The notes beneath the pieces are model-generated. The model was not told the DNA's origin. It worked only from the letters and a program-made list of their open reading frames with translations, and searched no databases. From assembly GCF_022869165.1 (NCBI RefSeq), contig NZ_CP094929.1:3038001-3102000 (forward strand): a DNA stretch of 64,000 nucleotides, in the 5' to 3' direction. This document shows, in pieces, positions 1-6,792 of the stretch. Made by a program: the position numbers and the translations under genes. Each line of letters begins with the position of its first letter. Within the stretch, counting starts at the first letter, position 1. Source of the DNA: Sphaerochaeta associata. Its GTDB lineage: Bacteria > Spirochaetota > Spirochaetia > Sphaerochaetales > Sphaerochaetaceae.

Positions 1-810
1 AAGGTAGGAGGCTTCATGAAAGTACAAGGCATGCAATACGAGCATCGGCAGAGCGAAGTCATAGACCGGATAGCCATTTCTCGCAAGCTTCTCCTGAATT
101 GAAAAGTGCTCGTGGATTTCTGGAAGAAGACCCACATCGTAGGCCCTAAGTACATCGGCACAACGCTTTAAAATCTCCCAAACCTTCGGCTCTACGAAGA
201 AGCAATCGGTATCCTTTACTTTTGTCGTATAGGCAAAAGCATCGAGGCGAACCATGGCAGCCCCATGCTCAGCCAAGAACCTTAAGTTATCGTCGAGAAA
301 GCGAAGCCCTTCCTCAGTCTCCAAGTTGAGGTCCACCTGATCATCACCAAAGGTGAACCAGATATTGCGCTTCGTCCCATCAAAGAAGGTAATTGAGCGG
401 ATGGGGGCCAGCGGCTTGCGTTTGTAAATCCTGCCGATCTGCTCCTCGGTGGGTGTGCTCCCCCAGAACTTGTCGAAATCGATGAACAGATTTTTGTACT
501 GTGAATCATCACCCTTATCAACGAAGTCTTGAAAATACTCGCTGCTCGTAGAGATGTGGTTGATCATATAGTCGAACATAAGATCATAATCGTCGGCAAG
601 CTTTTTCATATCCGCCCAATCACCAAAGGAGGAGTCGATCTGACGATAGGTCATGGGGGCGAAGCCCCGGTCACCCGAGGAAGGGAAGAACGGCAGAACG
701 TGAATGCCGGTTACGGCCTTTGAGAAATACTTGGAGACGACTTGTTCCAAATCGCTAAGATTGCGACCAAGAGAATCAGGATAGGTTATCAGCATTACAC
801 CGTTCTTCAT
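1..810 (-). CDS. Sucrose phosphorylase-like GH13 enzyme (3' end outside window)
   Basis: The 270 visible codons start at ATG 810 with MKNGVMLITYPDSLG and read through position 1 without a stop. The sequence follows the GH13 subfamily 18 pattern: an early YPDSLG...L segment, a VLPFFPSSGDRGFAP motif, FDYMINHIS for the first (beta/alpha)8 strands, MVRLDAFAY carrying the probable nucleophile Asp, and LLPEIHEH carrying the probable acid/base Glu. Members of this family phosphorolyse sucrose, sucrose-6-phosphate or glucosylglycerate to glucose-1-phosphate. No signal peptide is seen, so the protein is cytoplasmic. The substrate cannot be decided from this part. The C-terminal domain lies beyond the window edge. 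Confidence 0.85.
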   Translation of the reverse strand, partial: MKNGVMLITYPDSLGRNLSDLEQVVSKYFSKAVTGIHVLPFFPSSGDRGFAPMTYRQIDSSFGDWADMKKLADDYDLMFDYMINHISTSSEYFQDFVDKGDDSQYKNLFIDFDKFWGSTPTEEQIGRIYKRKPLAPIRSITFFDGTKRNIWFTFGDDQVDLNLETEEGLRFLDDNLRFLAEHGAAMVRLDAFAYTTKVKDTDCFFVEPKVWEILKRCADVLRAYDVGLLPEIHEHFSIQEKLARNGYPVYDFALPMLVLHALYFHEASYL

Positions 811-866
811 GTAATGCACTATAAGAGAACAACATTCAACAGTCAATTCTTCCTTGTATTTGCCCC

Positions 867-901
867 TTGCATCCTCTTCATATCCTACCTATACTGTAGG
901 A
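867..901 (+). promoter_or_regulatory. Promoter and overlapping inverted repeat of the rubrerythrin gene
   Basis: A -35 TTGCAT (867-872), a 17-bp spacer and a -10 TATACT (890-895) fit a sigma-70 promoter. The -10 box lies inside the inverted repeat TCCTAC-N7-GTAGGA (883-901), so a repressor bound there would block polymerase. The regulator is not identifiable from the site. Confidence 0.55.
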
Positions 902-916
902 AACGAGGAGGATGAA

Positions 917-1396
917 ATGGATCTATTTGACATCGCAATCAAGCTCGAGCAGGAAGGTGCTCAACTGTATAAGGAATTAGCAAAGAAGGCTCCGACAGAG
1001 GGCTTTGCCACCATCTTCAAGATGCTCGCCGACGATGAGAAGAAACATGAAAGCTATTTTAGGGCACTGCAAGGAAAGAGTGCCTTGGTAACGGTCAATT
1101 CCACGGTTCTCGAACAGGCAAAACAGGTATTCAAGGCCTTCGACCCCGAAAACTTTACTGTGACCGACGGCCAGATTCCTGCCTATGAGGAAGCTTTGGC
1201 AGTAGAGAAGAAAAGCATCGACTTCTATTCAGAGCAATTGTCTTCTCTAGAATTCGAAGCGGAAAAGAAAGCCCTTTCTCAGATTATCTCCGAAGAAAAG
1301 CGTCACTATGCAATTCTTGAAGAGATGCTCAAGCTCGTCACCCGCCCCCATCGCTGGGTTGAGGATGCCGAGTTCGGAGTACGGGAAGAGTATTAA
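917..1396 (+). CDS. Rubrerythrin/ferritin-like diiron protein
   Basis: This is a 159-residue cytoplasmic four-helix-bundle protein. The start at 917 is chosen because GAGGAGG lies at 906-912; an upstream in-frame codon at 854 would sit in the promoter. Two helix pairs carry the expected Glu-rich signatures: an early E-x6-Y pattern (IKLEQEGAQLYKEL), DDEKKHESYF, a second AVEKKSIDFYSEQ, and SEEKRHYAIL. These match the rubrerythrin diiron domain. No C-terminal rubredoxin Cys4 motif is present, so it is a 'rubrerythrin domain only' protein. Such proteins reduce peroxide or store iron in anaerobes; the exact role here is inferred. Confidence 0.85.
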   Translation: MDLFDIAIKLEQEGAQLYKELAKKAPTEGFATIFKMLADDEKKHESYFRALQGKSALVTVNSTVLEQAKQVFKAFDPENFTVTDGQIPAYEEALAVEKKSIDFYSEQLSSLEFEAEKKALSQIISEEKRHYAILEEMLKLVTRPHRWVEDAEFGVREEY

Positions 1397-1404
1397 GGCT
1401 AGAC

Positions 1405-1438
1405 GGGCATGCTGAAACGGCATGCCCATTCCATTTTT
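1405..1438 (+). terminator. Rho-independent terminator after rubrerythrin
   Basis: The arms GGGCATGC (1405-1412) and GCATGCCC (1420-1427) form a perfect 8-bp stem with a 7-nt loop. A T-rich stretch ending in TTTTT follows. Confidence 0.75.
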
Positions 1439-1490
1439 CATCAATTCTCGCGTTTCGCAGAGGAGAATCAGACTAGAGCGGCAGAGTTTT

Positions 1491-1652
1491 TCAGAAGGTT
1501 TTTATAGCACGACCAAGTTCTGATGTTATTGCCTGTAGGATATCCTCTGAACTGAATCGTCTCTGGTCACTCTCAGCTTCCTGTTCTGCAAAGAGAAGGC
1601 TTTCATATACCAAATCAGCAACATCACGTTCATACTCTGTGTCTTGGCTCAT
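1491..1652 (-). CDS. Small acidic hypothetical protein
   Basis: This is a 53-residue reading frame starting MSQDTEYERDVADL, or 65 residues if the upstream ATG at 1688 is used. It is acidic, predicted helical, and fills an otherwise empty stretch between rubrerythrin and the divergent abiE operon. I do not recognise a family and see no strong ribosome binding site. Its regular alternation of charged and hydrophobic residues looks protein-like, but a chance frame cannot be excluded. Confidence 0.35.
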   Translation of the reverse strand: MSQDTEYERDVADLVYESLLFAEQEAESDQRRFSSEDILQAITSELGRAIKTF

Positions 1653-1714
1653 GGATTTAGCATACCATAGTACCAAGACGACCATCACAAATTCCTTTCG
1701 CCATACTCATGTTC

Positions 1715-1750
1715 TTGTTTTGTTTCCAAAATGCACTATAATTAGTGCAT
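1715..1750 (+). promoter_or_regulatory. abiE promoter with palindromic operator
   Basis: The perfect inverted repeat ATGCACTA-taat-TAGTGCAT (1731-1750) encloses a consensus -10 TATAAT (1737-1742). A weak -35 TTGTTT sits at 1715-1720. The palindrome ends one base before the ATG at 1752. AbiEi antitoxins are known to repress their own promoter by binding inverted repeats, and this site is well placed for that. Confidence 0.65.
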
Positions 1751-1751
1751 C

Positions 1752-2384
1752 ATGGAAACAAATGAACGTGCTTCATATCTCACATTCCGGTCTATCTTCT
1801 CTGAAATGGGTTGTTTCTCGATGAACCAAATACGCTTTGGTGGAGGATACAAGGTAGGCAGGAACTCCATCTCCCGTTGGGTCAAGGAGGGCAAGCTGAT
1901 ACAACTCAGACAGGGTATGTATGCGTTTCCTGAAGCATTGCAGGACGGGGACGCCCCGTTCTACATTGCCAACAAGCTCTATGCCCCATCCTATGTCAGC
2001 ATTCATTCGGCACTTGCTTTCTATGGGATGATTCCTGAAGCAGTAGTCCAAATAACAAGTGTCAGCAGCAGGAAAACCAGCTTCTTTGAGAATGAGCTGG
2101 GACAGTTCAGCTACCATACAATCAAGAAAGAGGCCATGTTCGGCTACACCATCGAACAAAGTGCCTTCCATCCGACTTGGGGAATGCTCATCGCTGAACG
2201 GGAAAAAGCAATCCTTGACTTGTTGCACCTGTATCCACAGTACACGAGCAAACAGGACATGCTTGACCTGCGCCTGGACCTTGATGACATCGACTTTGCC
2301 AGACTCGATGCCTATACAGAGCAGTATGGAGTGAAAGCCCTCGAACGTCGTGTAACCACCTTGAAGGAGGCATATTTATTATGA
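1752..2384 (+). CDS. AbiEi-family antitoxin (type IV toxin-antitoxin)
   Basis: This 210-residue protein has an N-terminal winged-helix region (residues about 8-58: NQIRFGGGYKVGRNSISRW, then LRQGMYAFP) followed by the AbiEi C-terminal domain with the YVSIHSALAFYGMIP motif. It should repress its own operon and neutralise the downstream nucleotidyltransferase toxin. Its stop overlaps the toxin start by 4 nt (ATGA), so the two are translationally coupled. The ATG at 1752 lies only about 10 nt from the -10 box, so the transcript would be nearly leaderless. Later in-frame ATGs at 1806 and 1821 would cut into the winged helix and have no better ribosome binding site. Confidence 0.9.
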   Translation: METNERASYLTFRSIFSEMGCFSMNQIRFGGGYKVGRNSISRWVKEGKLIQLRQGMYAFPEALQDGDAPFYIANKLYAPSYVSIHSALAFYGMIPEAVVQITSVSSRKTSFFENELGQFSYHTIKKEAMFGYTIEQSAFHPTWGMLIAEREKAILDLLHLYPQYTSKQDMLDLRLDLDDIDFARLDAYTEQYGVKALERRVTTLKEAYLL

Positions 2385-3172
2385 TTGATCTACAGGCATT
2401 GCAACACTACTTTCCCGCCACGGTACAACGACGAACCGATTTGGCTGCTTACATGGTAAAAGAATACCTACAGTGCCAAATCTTGGAATACCTAAGCCAT
2501 ACTCCATATATGGAGAACCTCTCTTTCATTGGTGGAACCAACCTTCGATTGATCAAGCGTATCGATCGTTTCAGTGAAGATCTTGATTTCGATTGCAAGA
2601 ACCTCAGCTTTGAAGCATTTCAAGCGATGACCGACTTGGTAGTCAAGCATCTATTGGACCAAGGGTACAACGTTGAACCCAAACAACAGGAGCATGAGGG
2701 ACTGCATGCCTATCGAAGAAGCTTATACTTCCCCCAGCTTCTCTTCTCCTTGAACCTAAGCGGTTATAGAAATGCAAAATTCCTTATCAAGCTTGAGATG
2801 CAAGACCAAGGATGCGCCTATCCTGTTCAACGTGCCTTTATACAGAGCTGTGGCTTCCATTTTCCCGTCCCTGTTCCTCCTGACGACATTCTATGTGCCA
2901 TGAAAATCTCAGCTCTGCTTTCAAGGACAAAAGGAAGAGACCTATACGATGCTCAATTTCTTCTTGGGCAAACAAAGCCTAATTACGATTATCTGACTGC
3001 CAAACACGGGATTACTTCTGAATCCGAGCTCAAGCATGCAATCCTGGAACGCCTCAAACAAGTCGACCTGTCTCTGAAACAGCATGATTGTGAACATCTG
3101 CTCTTCGATAAACAGAAGAGCAGCACCATCCTCTACTTCCCTGACTTCATCCAGTCCTACCTCATTGATTGA
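2381..3172 (+). CDS. AbiEii nucleotidyltransferase toxin
   Basis: This 263-residue protein belongs to the AbiEii/AbiGii (DUF1814) family. The nucleotidyltransferase core is visible as FIGGTNLRL followed by RFSEDLDFD, which supplies the metal-binding Asp pair. A downstream KISALLSRTKGRDLYD contains the conserved K-x-R-KGRDxYD signature. In studied systems such toxins add nucleotides to tRNA acceptor ends or otherwise bind GTP, and cause abortive infection. All core residues appear intact, so toxin and antitoxin both look functional. The gene converges on the lipoprotein gene with a 16-nt overlap of the 3' ends. Confidence 0.9.
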   Translation: MIDLQALQHYFPATVQRRTDLAAYMVKEYLQCQILEYLSHTPYMENLSFIGGTNLRLIKRIDRFSEDLDFDCKNLSFEAFQAMTDLVVKHLLDQGYNVEPKQQEHEGLHAYRRSLYFPQLLFSLNLSGYRNAKFLIKLEMQDQGCAYPVQRAFIQSCGFHFPVPVPPDDILCAMKISALLSRTKGRDLYDAQFLLGQTKPNYDYLTAKHGITSESELKHAILERLKQVDLSLKQHDCEHLLFDKQKSSTILYFPDFIQSYLID

Positions 3173-3651
3173 GTGCTGACAGTCACTCCCTGTCCAGCAG
3201 AAAGGCTCATGCTCACTGTTCCACCGACATCGTAACCAACCGTCTTGATGTGGTACCTTCCTGCCTTGAGGTTATGTGTATGGCTAGCATAGCCAGAGCC
3301 TTGGATGAGTGTGACCACCTCCTGTCGAACTTCGTCGATCAGGACAAGCTTGTAATGCGTCGTATCCACCGAACTGGAGGTGGAGATCGTTACGGTTCCA
3401 CCTTGGTCGCTATCGAGGCGGTAGAGCGTCTCAATGCCATGGAAGCCCCGGAATGACAAGTTTGCACTACGGTTTGTGAGACTAATATCGCGATTGCGAT
3501 AAAAGAACGAGTCACCGGCCTGCAGCATTCTCTCCTTGTCATCGACCAGGTCCGGTGAGTATGAGCCGAGTGAAAGATTGCCCAAAAAGGTACACGAGGC
3601 AAGAACAAAGCAAAGACTGATAATGGCCACGAGACGAGTAGTTTGTTTCAT
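3157..3651 (-). CDS. Small lipoprotein of unknown function
   Basis: This 164-residue protein starts MKQTTRLVAIISLCF and has a lipobox LASC (Cys20), so it is exported and lipid-anchored. AGGAGA precedes the start. The mature part is rich in beta-strand residues (GGTVTISTSSSVDT, GRYHIKTVGYDVGG), suggesting a compact beta-sandwich. I recognise no specific family. It is a single gene, tail-to-tail with abiEii and divergent from the LuxR-type regulator. Confidence 0.75.
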   Translation of the reverse strand: MKQTTRLVAIISLCFVLASCTFLGNLSLGSYSPDLVDDKERMLQAGDSFFYRNRDISLTNRSANLSFRGFHGIETLYRLDSDQGGTVTISTSSSVDTTHYKLVLIDEVRQEVVTLIQGSGYASHTHNLKAGRYHIKTVGYDVGGTVSMSLSAGQGVTVSTQSMR

Positions 3652-3761
3652 AATATTCTCCTAATACAGCACAACCTTACGTTTGTTACAAAGAAAAAGC
3701 ACTCAGAAACTCTTCGTAGTTGCGCTTCACTACGAGCAAGTATTGCGTATCGGACAGTGCG

Positions 3762-4703
3762 ATGGTACGCTTTTTTCCTATGAAGCATTTCATCCTGTTG
3801 GCCTATATCCTGATCTTCTCCACCGGCTTTGCATCGCTGGCCGGCTTGGCTGTCCTTGCACTTCGACTCTCCCACCCGTTCATCAAACGGATGCTGCTGG
3901 TGCAGAGCCTGTTCATCGCCAACCTTGCCCTGGTTGCCGGCTACTATTATGCCAAGCAAGTGATGGATCTTGTGGGAACGACTTCTTCGGTTGACTTCAC
4001 CTTCGCTGTCATCGCTACGCTTCTCAACCTTGCTCTCTATGGATCGTTGGTCTACTTACTGTCACTTCACTCATTTCGCACTGCACACAAAGGGCTCTCT
4101 ACAACAGCGCTTGCCCTCTGTCTGACAACCATGGCCATCCAGCTGCACCTTGCTTCTGCATTGTTCGGCGCCCAAGCTTTGACATCATCAGGCCAGTGGT
4201 CGGTCATTACCTATCTAGTAGTCGGCTGTGCAATGCTCAGTCTGGGAATCCTGTTGCTCAAGAGCCGGAAGAATGACGACCATCCTTCCTTGAAAACATT
4301 GTATGGAGGAATCGGTCTGAGCTGCCTGCTCTTCGTCCCCTTGGGGGCGATGGAGTATGTGTTGGGAGCTTTCACCCAGTTTGCATACCAGCCCCTCAGC
4401 CTGGAGTACCTGATGTACCTGCTCATCAACACAACCATTTTGATCGCTGCAGCAAAGGTGCTTGCCAAGCAGCCGCAAAGCGGCTCTGCTTTCGGCGAGC
4501 TTACACCCGATACCGCCAAGCGTTTTCTGCTCACCGCCCGCGAACAGGAGATGGCATCCCTCATTGCACAGGGCCTGACGAACAAGGAAATCGCCTTTCG
4601 CCTTGGAATATCAGAGGCCACCGTGCGCACCCACATCTACAACCTGTTTCAGAAAGTCGGAGTGCAAAGCCGCATCGAACTGCTCAATGTCCTGCATCAA
4701 TAA
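3762..4703 (+). CDS. Membrane-anchored LuxR-family transcriptional regulator
   Basis: About 230 residues of multiple hydrophobic segments (roughly seven predicted membrane helices, for example HFILLAYILIFSTGF and VITYLVVGCAMLSLGILLL) are fused to a C-terminal LuxR helix-turn-helix. The latter shows LTAREQEMASLIAQGLTNKE, then IAFRLGISEATVRTHIYNLF. There is no receiver domain, so the membrane part presumably senses the signal and the tethered HTH acts directly. ATG 3762 is used; a TTG at 3720 and an ATG at 3780 are alternatives, and none has a strong ribosome binding site. The lipoprotein hydrolase gene just downstream is a plausible target. Confidence 0.85.
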   Translation: MVRFFPMKHFILLAYILIFSTGFASLAGLAVLALRLSHPFIKRMLLVQSLFIANLALVAGYYYAKQVMDLVGTTSSVDFTFAVIATLLNLALYGSLVYLLSLHSFRTAHKGLSTTALALCLTTMAIQLHLASALFGAQALTSSGQWSVITYLVVGCAMLSLGILLLKSRKNDDHPSLKTLYGGIGLSCLLFVPLGAMEYVLGAFTQFAYQPLSLEYLMYLLINTTILIAAAKVLAKQPQSGSAFGELTPDTAKRFLLTAREQEMASLIAQGLTNKEIAFRLGISEATVRTHIYNLFQKVGVQSRIELLNVLHQ

Positions 4704-4800
4704 GGTTCTACGACACAGTACGTAGGCTTCTCAACCATTCTTCCGATAGGTTTCTCTTCTTGAACTCCCTACACTTGGGTTCATCAAGGAGTCAACAACC

Positions 4801-5871
4801 ATGCATCACAAAACTATCGTAGTTAGCGTACTTTTACTCTGCTTGCTTCTTCTGGCAACCTCCTGCACTCACACTGCGAAGGTGTTCGATGAGAATGGGA
4901 ATGTCCTCACCCTGAAGCTTTCCGGCAAAGAGCGGGTATCGATCAACAACACCAAGCAGACCATTTATACTGCAGGAACAACCAAGGACAACCCAATACT
5001 TCTTTGGCTCGACGGAGGCCCCGGCGGCTCGGAGCTTGCCTGGGTAAGAAAGTACCTCGGTCCCCTGCACCAACACTTCACCATCGTCTGCTGGGACCAA
5101 CGGGGTGTTGCTGCAAGCTTTAGTGCAACTAAGAAAGGCAATGCCGTCGAAGACTATGTCCAGGACGTCGTCGCCCTCTCCGAGTACTTGATGGAAAAGC
5201 ATGGACAAGAAAAAATCTTCTTGCTCGGCCACTCCTGGGGCGGGTTCATCGGAGCCTTGGCCGCCCAGAGAAGACCTGAGCTCTACCATGCTTTTATTGC
5301 GGCTTCTCCGCATGTGAACTCCACCGAGAACGACACGATCGGCTACCAGATGATATTGGAGGGAGCAAAACAGCGGGGCGATACCAAAACAATCAAAAAA
5401 CTTGAAGCCATCGGCCTGCCACCCTACGAAAAGCTGGACAAAAAAGGGAACGTAGTCGGTGACGGGGATGCCTACTATGCAGTGCTCTCCCGTCTGTATT
5501 CCTACAGCCCAAACGCCCCTTCTGATGCCGGCTTTCGCTCGGAAATTCTATTTCTCGCCCCCGAGCACTCGCTCTTCGATCGAATCAATCTGATCAGAGG
5601 CTTGATGAAAGGAGTGAAAGAAGTCTACCCACAACTGAGGCATCGCAGCCTCGAGGACGAGGCAAATCAGTTCGAATGTCCGCTTATCGTAATCAATGCC
5701 GCATACGACTACAGCTGCGTAGCAGCCATCACCGAGCGATGGTTTTCCCACACTAGTGCTCCAAGCAAGCACCACCTCTGGCTTGAGAAATCAGGGCACA
5801 ATGGTGTGTATACCGAGCCATCGGTGTTCATCGACTTCATGTTCAATGAAGTGTTGCCGCTGAAAGATTAA
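4801..5871 (+). CDS. Alpha/beta-hydrolase lipoprotein (proline-iminopeptidase-like)
   Basis: This 356-residue protein has a signal peptide ending in the lipobox LATSC (Cys22). The fold signatures are LWLDGGPGGSE (oxyanion HGGPG-like loop), the nucleophile elbow GHSWGG, an acid in INAAYDYSC and the catalytic His in EKSGHNG. The set fits the S33 aminopeptidase/hydrolase family, but placement on the cell surface and a large cap domain leave the substrate open. AAGGAG precedes the start. The last 14 codons and the downstream DNA are repeated at 6606-6792. Confidence 0.85.
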   Translation: MHHKTIVVSVLLLCLLLLATSCTHTAKVFDENGNVLTLKLSGKERVSINNTKQTIYTAGTTKDNPILLWLDGGPGGSELAWVRKYLGPLHQHFTIVCWDQRGVAASFSATKKGNAVEDYVQDVVALSEYLMEKHGQEKIFLLGHSWGGFIGALAAQRRPELYHAFIAASPHVNSTENDTIGYQMILEGAKQRGDTKTIKKLEAIGLPPYEKLDKKGNVVGDGDAYYAVLSRLYSYSPNAPSDAGFRSEILFLAPEHSLFDRINLIRGLMKGVKEVYPQLRHRSLEDEANQFECPLIVINAAYDYSCVAAITERWFSHTSAPSKHHLWLEKSGHNGVYTEPSVFIDFMFNEVLPLKD

Positions 5872-5877
5872 GGAATA

Positions 5878-5929
5878 GTTTACAAGATTTTGTAAACTTT
5901 TTACCGAAAGCTTACAAATATTTGTAAAC
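5878..5929 (+). promoter_or_regulatory. Tandem palindromes GTTTACAA-N4-TTGTAAAC (copy A)
   Basis: The first site, 5878-5897, has perfect 8-bp arms around GATT. The second, 5910-5929, is GCTTACAA-ATAT-TTGTAAAC. Their centres are 32 bp apart, about three helical turns, as expected for two cooperating dimers. The equivalent sites in copy B (6655-6674 and 6687-6706) each carry changes in one arm. Confidence 0.5.
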
Positions 5930-5951
5930 ATCTTGCATGAAGCAGTTCACC

Positions 5952-5983
5952 CCTCCTCTTTCCTTATTATTGCAGGGAGGAGG
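5952..5983 (+). promoter_or_regulatory. Shine-Dalgarno hairpin, copy A
   Basis: CCTCCTC (5952-5958) can pair with GAGGAGG (5977-5983), which is the ribosome binding site for the ATG at 5985. The same pairing is kept in copy B although the loop sequence differs. Confidence 0.45.
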
Positions 5984-6109
5984 CATGTCGGGTAGGTTTG
6001 GGTGAAAAGAGAACAACGATTAGTCGTTATCCAACACCTTTCACTACCAGCTTATAAGTTAAATATAATATTATGCTTGATTTTTACTTATAACTTGCTT
6101 ATATTATTG

Positions 6110-6274
6110 ATGAAAATTGAATGGAAATTGAAAGCTATCAAACTGGCAAATCATCGATATGCTTATCGAATGAGAGTTGGAAGCTATCGAGTACTATTCA
6201 ATATACTCGAAACAGTTGAAATCATAAGCGTAGAAGAGGTAAGAAAACGTGATGAACGCACATACTCAGTATAG
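6110..6274 (+). pseudogene. Internally shortened RelE/ParE-like toxin
   Basis: From the ATG at 6110 the frame gives 54 residues: MKIEW, then LANHRYAYRMRVGSYRVLF and a VEEVRKRDERTY tail. This tail and the RMRVGxYRVLF strand are hallmarks of RelE/ParE-superfamily toxins, which are usually about 85-95 residues long. The two N-terminal helices that normally follow the first strand are missing, which looks like an in-frame deletion of roughly 30-35 codons. An upstream frame from 6002 adds only hydrophobic, unrelated residues. The gene overlaps the antitoxin by 23 nt. It is probably inactive; a minimal toxin is possible but less likely. Confidence 0.6.
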
Positions 6275-6593
6275 CAGAGTAGTTGGATCGGACGGTAAAA
6301 CACATTACTACCTCGTACCCGTAGAAGACTTTCAGAGATTGCTGGCCCATACAAAGCAGGATGAACAAATCACTATCCCCAATGCTGTGGTAAAACTCCA
6401 TCTGTTGGATGAGCTTTCTGTCATTGCAGCATGGCGAACATATCTGGGTTTAACCCAGGAGGAAGTAGCTCATCGGCTCAATATTTCTCAAGCTGCCTAC
6501 TGTCAGATGGAAAAGGCGAAACGTCCCAGGCAAGCATCAAGGAAACGGGTTGCCCAGGCGCTAGGTTTGGATGAACAACAGCTTTCTTTCTAA
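6252..6593 (+). CDS. XRE-family antitoxin
   Basis: This 113-residue protein has an N-terminal region (GKTHYYLVPVEDFQRLL) typical of antitoxins and a C-terminal Cro/C1 helix-turn-helix (WRTYLGLTQEEVAHRLNISQ, then YCQMEKAKRP). A GAGGTAAG motif lies 10-17 nt upstream; GTG 6249 is an alternative start. The gene follows and overlaps the shortened RelE-like toxin, the usual toxin-first order of HigBA/RelBE-like modules. It appears intact, so an antitoxin is kept although its toxin is damaged. Confidence 0.8.
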   Translation: MNAHTQYSRVVGSDGKTHYYLVPVEDFQRLLAHTKQDEQITIPNAVVKLHLLDELSVIAAWRTYLGLTQEEVAHRLNISQAAYCQMEKAKRPRQASRKRVAQALGLDEQQLSF

Positions 6594-6605
6594 ACCTCAA
6601 ACATC

Positions 6606-6792
6606 CATCGACTTCATGGTCACTGAAGTGTTGCCGCTGAAAGATTAAGGAATAGTTTGCATGATTTTGTAAACTTTTTATCGAAAGCTTACAAATTTTT
6701 GCAAACCTCTTGTCTGAAGCAGTTCACCCCTCCTCCCTCCTTTCATTGCAGGGAGGAGTCAAGTATGGTAGGCTTGAGCAGAAAAGGAACAA
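6606..6792 (+). repeat. Direct repeat copy B (leader of the AAA ATPase gene)
   Basis: This is the second copy of the 5829-6017 repeat. It begins with a non-coding duplicate of the last 13-14 hydrolase codons including its TAA, then the palindrome pair, the Shine-Dalgarno hairpin and the ATG used by the ATPase gene. Confidence 0.85.
6730..6758 (+). promoter_or_regulatory. Hairpin sequestering the ATPase ribosome binding site
   Basis: CTCCTCCC (6730-6737) is the exact reverse complement of GGGAGGAG (6751-6758), with a 13-nt loop. The second arm is the Shine-Dalgarno of the ATG at 6765. Folding would hide the ribosome binding site, giving low translation until something opens it. Confidence 0.5.

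Larger units (their letters stand above)
5829..6017 (+). repeat. Direct repeat copy A (hydrolase tail plus regulatory leader)
   Basis: This ~190-bp stretch recurs at 6606-6792 with a constant offset of 777 bp at its left part and an estimated identity above 80%. It contains the final codons of the hydrolase gene, two TTACAA-N4-TTGTAA palindromes, a Shine-Dalgarno hairpin and an ATG (5985). Here the ATG leads to a stop after six codons, so copy A is a dead leader. Confidence 0.85.

Noticed and set aside
5829-6792. Insertion-sequence target duplication as the cause of the 190-bp repeats
   Set aside because: The repeat is far too long for a target-site duplication and no transposase or terminal inverted repeats are present.
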